Positions 12,764-16,838 of a stretch of 16,838 bases of DNA are shown here, piece after piece. The stretch is from positions 1 through 16,838 of the forward strand of contig JAHFOH010000014.1 in assembly GCA_023266955.1 (NCBI GenBank), in the 5' to 3' direction. A program made the position numbers and the translations under genes. The notes beneath the pieces are model-generated. The model saw only the letters and a list, made by a program, of their open reading frames with translations. It was not told where the DNA came from and searched no databases. Position 1 is the stretch's first letter. Each line of letters begins with the position of its first letter. Origin of the DNA: Nitrososphaerota archaeon (lineage in GTDB: Archaea; Thermoproteota; Nitrososphaeria; Nitrososphaerales; JAHFOH01).

Positions 12764-13999
12764 TCACAACACTCCGAATGCCTTTAGCCCCACTGCAATA
12801 AACAGATTAATCACGGCTAATAGGATCAAGTATACCCATCCAACCCGAATTAACAGATCTATCCTTATTCTTGGGTTAAAGACTCTGCTAAACATTATCA
12901 CGGTTATGACTACGAAGGTCTTTAGAATGAACCATATTTCAGGAGGGAGAAATGCTGGACCAAGCCATCCTCCAAGGAAAAGAATTGTGAACAAGCCTGA
13001 AAAGACGTAAAGCTTGATAAACGGAGAAAGGCCGAACAAAATCCCCCAGAACATGCCGCCATATTCTGTCAGCCACCCAAAAACTATCTCCGTATCGGCT
13101 TCGGGCAGGTCAAACGGTATTCTCTCTAACTCCGCAAGAGTCGCGGTGAGAAAGACAAAGGCTGCAATAAATTGTGGAACTATGAACCAAATCTTGGATT
13201 GAGCCCTAACAATCTGGAATGGGTCTAACGAGCTGGTCAGCACAACTACACCTAGTACTGCCAGAAACCATGGAATTTCATATGACACCAGTTGATGAAG
13301 TGCCCTCAACCCGCCAATAAAGGAGAACTTGTTGCTACTTGCCCATGCCCCCATTAGAATAATGATAGGATAGAACCCCAAAACTGCGAACAGAACTAGC
13401 AGTCCCAAGCTGGCGCTTGCGGGTGGCACGACGTAAACTCTCTCACTGAGAGGTATGAGAGTAAGCAATGCAGCGGATATCCCCATCGTGAGAAGTGGGA
13501 CAGCGATAAAGAATGGTTTATCGGCTTTCGCTGGTATTATCAGCTCCTTGCCTAGTAACTTGAGGATGTCGGCGATGGGCTGCAAAACACCACTTATTCT
13601 TCCTGCATACAGCGGACCATACCTCATATGCACTTTAGCCGCGAGCTTCCTTTCAAACCATCCTAACCATAGCGTCAGAAGCGCTACGAAAGTAAAGCCT
13701 GGGAAGATTACTATCCTGAAGAATGTTGGATTGCAACCAGCGGATGGCTGATAGGTAGCGGTAGCAATACACGGACCCTGTCCTAAGCTATCCATTAATT
13801 CGAAAGCGAGGAAAGGATTCTGAGCCTTGTTTATGAGGATGAAAATGGAGTTTGCGTTCACAAGTAGTTGCAGGGCTTGAAGGATTTCGGATCCGAAGAA
13901 TAGGAGCGGCAAAACAATAATTGGAACAATCAGAAGTATCCAGAAAACAATTGTTACAACACGCTTCAGAAATTCCTCAAAGTCGGTAGGTTCACTCAT
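12764..13999 (-). CDS. nuoH: Complex I subunit NuoH with N-terminal extension
   Basis: A 411-residue membrane subunit that forms much of the quinone chamber and links it to the proton channels. Core motifs are ERKLAAKVHMRYGPLYAGRI (from residue 116), SNKFSFIGGLRAL, and the acidic loop RIPFDLPEADTEIVFGWLTEYGG, equivalent to the LPEGESELVAG-x-xTEYSG loop of other NuoH. The ERK motif usually comes at residue 25-60. Here about 70 extra residues precede it, including one more hydrophobic helix (13-38) and a polar stretch with two cysteines (C77 and C89) that could form a disulfide outside the cell. ATG directly abuts the nuoD stop. Confidence 0.94.
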   Translation of the reverse strand: MSEPTDFEEFLKRVVTIVFWILLIVPIIVLPLLFFGSEILQALQLLVNANSIFILINKAQNPFLAFELMDSLGQGPCIATATYQPSAGCNPTFFRIVIFPGFTFVALLTLWLGWFERKLAAKVHMRYGPLYAGRISGVLQPIADILKLLGKELIIPAKADKPFFIAVPLLTMGISAALLTLIPLSERVYVVPPASASLGLLVLFAVLGFYPIIILMGAWASSNKFSFIGGLRALHQLVSYEIPWFLAVLGVVVLTSSLDPFQIVRAQSKIWFIVPQFIAAFVFLTATLAELERIPFDLPEADTEIVFGWLTEYGGMFWGILFGLSPFIKLYVFSGLFTILFLGGWLGPAFLPPEIWFILKTFVVITVIMFSRVFNPRIRIDLLIRVGWVYLILLAVINLFIAVGLKAFGVL

Positions 14000-15136
14000 C
14001 TACTTGTCAGCCTCCACGGGCCAATAATCTAGACTCCAGTAGATTGCTGGCACATCCGCTAGATGTCCCCCCTTCAGGAGGTACGGAATTCCGATCATGT
14101 TTCGAAAGGACGGGACACTAACCCTCACCCGATAGGGCTTCGAAGTGCCATCACTCACCACATAATACGACATGCATCCTCTGGCAGCCTCAGTCCTAGC
14201 GACTGCTTCACCAGCAGGAGCTCTTGCGGTCAATAACGGCAGTCTTGACCTAAACGGTCCTGAAGGCATCTTTTCGACCGCCTGCTTGATTATCTGCATG
14301 CTCCAATACAGCTCATGGAATCTCACCATGCCCCTTGCCCAACAGTCACCATCAGGGTAAGAGGGTATGTCGAAGTCTAGCGTTTCATACATCGAGTAGG
14401 GCTCGTCCTTTCTCGTGTCTGATTTTAGACCCGAGCCTCTTAGATTAGGTCCAGTTATCCCCAATGCTATAGCCTCTGACCTTTTGAGAACGCCTACTCC
14501 CTGAGACCTTTTCAAGACTAATGGATTGCTGAAGAAAATTCTGTCATACTCCTTCAGACGGCGTTCGAAGTAGCCGAAGGCCTTAAGGGCTTTATCCTTG
14601 AAATTATCGGGCAAATCATTCCTTGCTCCGCCAGGGATGATGTACGAGGGCGTCACTCGAGTTCCTCCCACCGTCTGAATTAGGTCCATGAAGAGTTCTC
14701 TGTCGCCCATAGGCCACAAGAACATTGTACTGTGTCCGAGAAATACCCCGTATATTCCAAGCCAGTAGAGGTGACTAACGATTCTGTTGAGTTCAGCTGA
14801 AATGATGCGAAGATACTGCGCCCTAGGTGGAGCCTGTATGCCCATCAGCTCTTCAACGGCTAAGATGTAGGGGAAAATGATTCCGTTCGCATCTGGCAGA
14901 GTTGTTCGCTCAAGCATTGGAACGTTCTGGACAAAGTTTCTGAATTCGCACATCTTCTCAGCGCCCCTATGAACGTACCCTGGATCAGGGATTGCCTCAG
15001 ACACGATGTCTCCTTCAAGGACGACGATGATTCGAAAATGCCCGGAACCGGGATGCTGCGGGCCTATGCTGATAGATAACTTATCGCCCACGATCACCTC
15101 TGTAGGGAAGGGTAAACTGCGTGCAACTGAAGTCAT
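14000..15136 (-). CDS. nuoD: Complex I Q-module subunit NuoD
   Basis: A 378-residue protein of the 49-kDa/[NiFe] hydrogenase large-subunit family. It has GPQHPGSGHFRI, DPGYVHRGAEKM, NFVQNVPMLERTTLPDANG, ELNRIVSHLYWLG, GGTRVTPSYIIPGG and LKRSEAIALGITGPNLRGSGLKSD, as expected. NiFe-binding cysteines are absent, so it is not a hydrogenase. Aligned by eye with Thermus Nqo4, the quinone-site His of HPSTH and the Tyr of MDYLHSF are not conserved (Gly and Leu here), so quinone binding may differ. ATG 15136 follows AGGTGAT, which overlaps the nuoC stop. Confidence 0.95.
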   Translation of the reverse strand: MTSVARSLPFPTEVIVGDKLSISIGPQHPGSGHFRIIVVLEGDIVSEAIPDPGYVHRGAEKMCEFRNFVQNVPMLERTTLPDANGIIFPYILAVEELMGIQAPPRAQYLRIISAELNRIVSHLYWLGIYGVFLGHSTMFLWPMGDRELFMDLIQTVGGTRVTPSYIIPGGARNDLPDNFKDKALKAFGYFERRLKEYDRIFFSNPLVLKRSQGVGVLKRSEAIALGITGPNLRGSGLKSDTRKDEPYSMYETLDFDIPSYPDGDCWARGMVRFHELYWSMQIIKQAVEKMPSGPFRSRLPLLTARAPAGEAVARTEAARGCMSYYVVSDGTSKPYRVRVSVPSFRNMIGIPYLLKGGHLADVPAIYWSLDYWPVEADK

Positions 15137-15139
15137 TAT

Positions 15140-15146
15140 ATCACCT
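15140..15146 (-). promoter_or_regulatory. Ribosome binding site of nuoD
   Basis: AGGTGAT, complementary to the archaeal 16S 3' tail, overlaps the TGA of nuoC and ends three bases before ATG 15136. It suggests coupled translation of nuoC and nuoD. Confidence 0.6.
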
Positions 15147-15620
15147 GCCGGGCAATCTGAATTCTTTTCTCAATGGTGGTATGTCGAGCCAGTCATCTGG
15201 AAGCAGCAGCTTTTCGAGTTTAGGATGTCCTGTGAATGTTACTCCTAGCATTTCGAAGGTTTCGCGTTCGTGATATTCTGCTGCTGGCCAAACCTGTATG
15301 AGCGACGGAGATACTGGGCTGTCTCTAGGGAGTTTGGTGGCTAAGCTAAGGATGTACTTTCTTTGCTCTTCTTTTTCAATGGAGGTTATGTGGTAGATTA
15401 ACTCGATTGTATTGTCCTTCGGATAATCCGTGCCGTCCACTGATATGAGGTGGTCGAAGTCTAGGTTATCCCTGATGAAGCGCGCGACATCAGGCAGAAT
15501 ATCCTTATCGACGGTGATTTTCACCCGTTTCGACTTGGACTTTATCCCGACCACCTTATCACCAAACGCAGCTTTTACAGCATCAGCTAGACCTTGTTCC
15601 CCGGTTAAGGAAGTGGACAT
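15141..15620 (-). CDS. nuoC: Complex I Q-module subunit NuoC
   Basis: A 159-residue 30-kDa-type subunit that scaffolds NuoD and NuoB. The diagnostic C-terminal stretch ERETFEMLGVTFTGHPKLEK followed by LLLPDDW is present, and DHLISVDGTDYP marks the central strand. It is a separate gene, not fused to nuoD. ATG 15620 is two bases after the nuoB stop. Confidence 0.95.
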   Translation of the reverse strand: MSTSLTGEQGLADAVKAAFGDKVVGIKSKSKRVKITVDKDILPDVARFIRDNLDFDHLISVDGTDYPKDNTIELIYHITSIEKEEQRKYILSLATKLPRDSPVSPSLIQVWPAAEYHERETFEMLGVTFTGHPKLEKLLLPDDWLDIPPLRKEFRLPGR

Positions 15621-15622
15621 CT

Positions 15623-16117
15623 CTATCTGAGCTTCGATTTTCTAATTTTTTCTTGCAGCATTATGAGAGCTTGAAGTACAGATTCAGGTCTGGGGGGACA
15701 GCCTGGTATGTACACATCGACGGGCATCAGATCATCGATACCGGGCAGAACGTTATACGAATCAAAGTACAGTCCACCGGTGATGGCGCATGCACCCATG
15801 GCTATGACCCACTTCGGCTCAGGCATCTGATCGTATATCATTTTGAGGCGAGGAGCGAACTTCCTCGTTACGGTTCCAAAAACTATCAGGAGGTCGCACT
15901 GTCTCAGAGATCCGAAGGCTTCAAGGAGTCCAAATCTCTCTGGGTCAAAGCGAGGACCATGGGTAGCGCCGAACTCGATGCTGCAGCAAGCTGTTTCAAC
16001 GTGGACAGGCCAGAGTGAATAAAGTCTACCCCAATTCACCAAGTAACGTAGAGGTTCACCTATGGCTTGGACTAGAATCTCATTTACTTTGCCTACCAGG
16101 GCGTTCGGGGCTACCAA
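15623..16117 (-). CDS. nuoB: Complex I subunit NuoB (cluster N2)
   Basis: A 164-residue protein carrying the terminal cluster N2 that reduces quinone. All four ligands are visible: ETACCSIEFG (C44, C45), AMGACAITGG (C110) and IPGCPP (C140). I place the start at TTG 16117, seven bases inside the end of nuoA (TTGGTAG). The open frame continues upstream to 16234, but that part overlaps nuoA by more than 120 bases and looks like out-of-frame nuoA (LVERPCDSRLPSDYPYSNGL), so I reject it. The length then matches archaeal NuoB. Confidence 0.93.
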   Translation of the reverse strand: MVAPNALVGKVNEILVQAIGEPLRYLVNWGRLYSLWPVHVETACCSIEFGATHGPRFDPERFGLLEAFGSLRQCDLLIVFGTVTRKFAPRLKMIYDQMPEPKWVIAMGACAITGGLYFDSYNVLPGIDDLMPVDVYIPGCPPRPESVLQALIMLQEKIRKSKLR

Positions 16118-16470
16118 AGCTCTCGTTTCCCTGCAAGGTAAAGTGCGTAACCCATTGCTATAAGGATAATCGCTAGGAAGCCTGCTATCACAAGGGCGCT
16201 CGACAAGCCTAAGCCTGCGAATGCTACCGCCCACGCGAAAAGAAACATAGAAATTACGTCAAAGACAACAAACATGAGGAGATAAGCGTAATACTGCATC
16301 ATTAATCGAACTCGTGATTCACCTGTAGGAACCTGGCCAGCTTCGAAGGTGGCAAGCTTTGCTACGCTCGGCTTCTTCAGCGCAATAATTTTCGGGATTA
16401 TGAGGACGGGTACACCGGCAGCCACGCCGAATACCGCTGCATAGAAAATGAGGACGAACTCTTCGCCCAT
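16111..16470 (-). CDS. nuoA: Complex I subunit NuoA
   Basis: A 119-residue three-helix subunit, first gene of the operon. The ND3-type loop reads FEAGQVPTGESRVRL, where many homologues have YECG: the cysteine known from mitochondrial ND3 is Ala here. TM2 keeps the FDV aspartate (FVVFDVISMFLFAWA), but the following Glu of FDVE is absent. ATG 16470 is chosen over TTG 16497 because a good TATA box (16499-16508) overlaps the region just upstream of that TTG and would start transcription near 16478. Confidence 0.9.
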   Translation of the reverse strand: MGEEFVLIFYAAVFGVAAGVPVLIIPKIIALKKPSVAKLATFEAGQVPTGESRVRLMMQYYAYLLMFVVFDVISMFLFAWAVAFAGLGLSSALVIAGFLAIILIAMGYALYLAGKRELW

Positions 16471-16498
16471 CGGCGTCTTAAGGCCGGCGACTTGCAAC

Positions 16499-16508
16499 GT
16501 TATTTAAG
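16499..16508 (-). promoter_or_regulatory. TATA box of the nuo operon
   Basis: CTTAAATAAC on the minus strand is centred about 34 bases before ATG 16470. This gives a predicted leader of about 8 bases for the whole 12-gene operon. No other comparable box lies in the 88 bases between nuoA and the divergent flavoprotein gene. Confidence 0.5.
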
Positions 16509-16585
16509 GTTTGGCGGTTTTCTCTTAATGAAACGGTTATTAGCGATCAGACAAGAACAGGCAAAACCACTCGGATGATTACTCC

Positions 16586-16838
16586 TTGAGAATTGCCGTC
16601 GTGGGGACGGGGGTTGCGGGGTCCTACCTAACTAGTCGTCTCAGTGAAAAGCATAAAGTTGTTGGCTTCGACAGATTCTCTGCTGGGAATTTTGACTCCA
16701 TCTGCGCTTGGGGCACTACGAAGAATGTCCTAAGAAGTTTCATGAAGAAAGTTGGTCTGAACTTTGATGATTATGTGCTATATGACGGCAAAAGGATGAT
16801 AGTTGAAACGCAATCGGGCGTGCTCGAGATCAAGATAA
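16586..16838 (+). CDS. FAD-dependent oxidoreductase, geranylgeranyl-reductase type, partial (right edge)
   Basis: The first 84 codons of a gene that runs off the window. The start (RIAVVGTGVAGSYLTSRLSE) is a Rossmann FAD-binding fold with GxGxxG, followed by strand VVGFDRF with the expected acidic residue position, then DSICAWGTTKN and a segment GLNFDDYVLYDGKRMIVE. This order resembles archaeal geranylgeranyl reductases, which saturate the isoprenoid chains of membrane lipids or quinone tails. TTG 16586 is the only sensible start: the frame is closed by TAG at 16541, and no ATG or GTG lies between. It is divergent from nuoA, with 115 bases between the two start codons. The flavoprotein call is firm; the substrate is inferred. 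Confidence 0.8.
   Translation, partial: MRIAVVGTGVAGSYLTSRLSEKHKVVGFDRFSAGNFDSICAWGTTKNVLRSFMKKVGLNFDDYVLYDGKRMIVETQSGVLEIKI

Noticed and set aside
14000..15136. NuoD as a membrane-bound [NiFe] hydrogenase large subunit, given the lack of NuoEFG
   Set aside because: The CxxC pairs that bind NiFe are absent, and the operon has NuoA, J and K typical of complex I.
16118..16234. Longer NuoB start at 16234
   Set aside because: It would overlap nuoA by over 120 bases and adds residues with no resemblance to NuoB; TTG 16117 gives the usual length.
16471..16497. NuoA start at TTG 16497
   Set aside because: The only good TATA box lies immediately beside it, too close to make a transcript that includes this codon; ATG 16470 fits.
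1..16838. CRISPR arrays, insertion sequences or prophage genes
   Set aside because: I saw no spaced direct repeats, transposase or integrase motifs; the LAGLIDADG-like gene is the only possible mobile relic.

Overview
The window looks like a chromosomal piece of an archaeon, most likely a member of Thaumarchaeota (Nitrososphaerota) or a close TACK relative. The evidence is: archaeal-type TATA boxes about 25-30 bases ahead of (nearly) leaderless starts, three tRNA genes interrupted by short introns with bulge-helix-bulge splice signals, a geranylgeranyl-type prenyl synthase, the start of a geranylgeranyl-reductase-type flavoprotein, an F420:NADP oxidoreductase, and an 11-family complex I operon without the NADH-input subunits. 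Nothing here (for example ammonia oxidation genes) tells which lineage or metabolism it has. I place it from gene content and remembered sequence style, not from a search.

Left part (1-3600). A partial exported protein on the minus strand runs off the left edge; its signal peptide is clear but its start codon is not. A gene-free stretch of about 410 bases follows, then a minus-strand SIMPL (DUF541) membrane-anchored protein. Next come tRNA-Asn(GTT, minus strand), an F420-dependent NADP reductase (plus), a CAT-anticodon tRNA (minus), a small LAGLIDADG-like protein (plus) and tRNA-Glu(TTC, plus). tRNA-Asn has two introns at non-canonical sites, the CAT tRNA has one at the canonical site, and tRNA-Glu has two introns in its T arm plus about 29 extra bases in its D arm.

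Middle (3600-4832). A small basic protein of unknown function and an unusually short trans-prenyl diphosphate synthase lie on the plus strand. The synthase converges on, and overlaps by 4 bases, the end of the complex I operon.

Right part (4829-16497). One tight minus-strand operon, nuoA-B-C-D-H-I-J-K-M'-L-M-N, encodes a complete membrane arm and Q module of complex I but no NuoE, NuoF or NuoG. Genes are 0-10 bases apart or overlap. The operon has two NuoM-type subunits, and its NuoL has a lateral helix about 27 residues longer than usual, apparently by internal duplication. The two features together resemble the '2M' class of complex I, thought to carry an extra proton channel. The extra NuoM' lacks the lysine expected in TM8. 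NuoD lacks the usual quinone-site His and Tyr at the aligned positions. Upstream and divergent, a FAD-dependent geranylgeranyl-reductase-type gene starts with TTG and runs off the right edge.

Together the genes point to a quinone-reducing, proton-pumping complex fed by an unknown donor (reduced ferredoxin or F420H2 are candidates), beside isoprenoid lipid/quinone side-chain genes and an intron-rich tRNA cluster.
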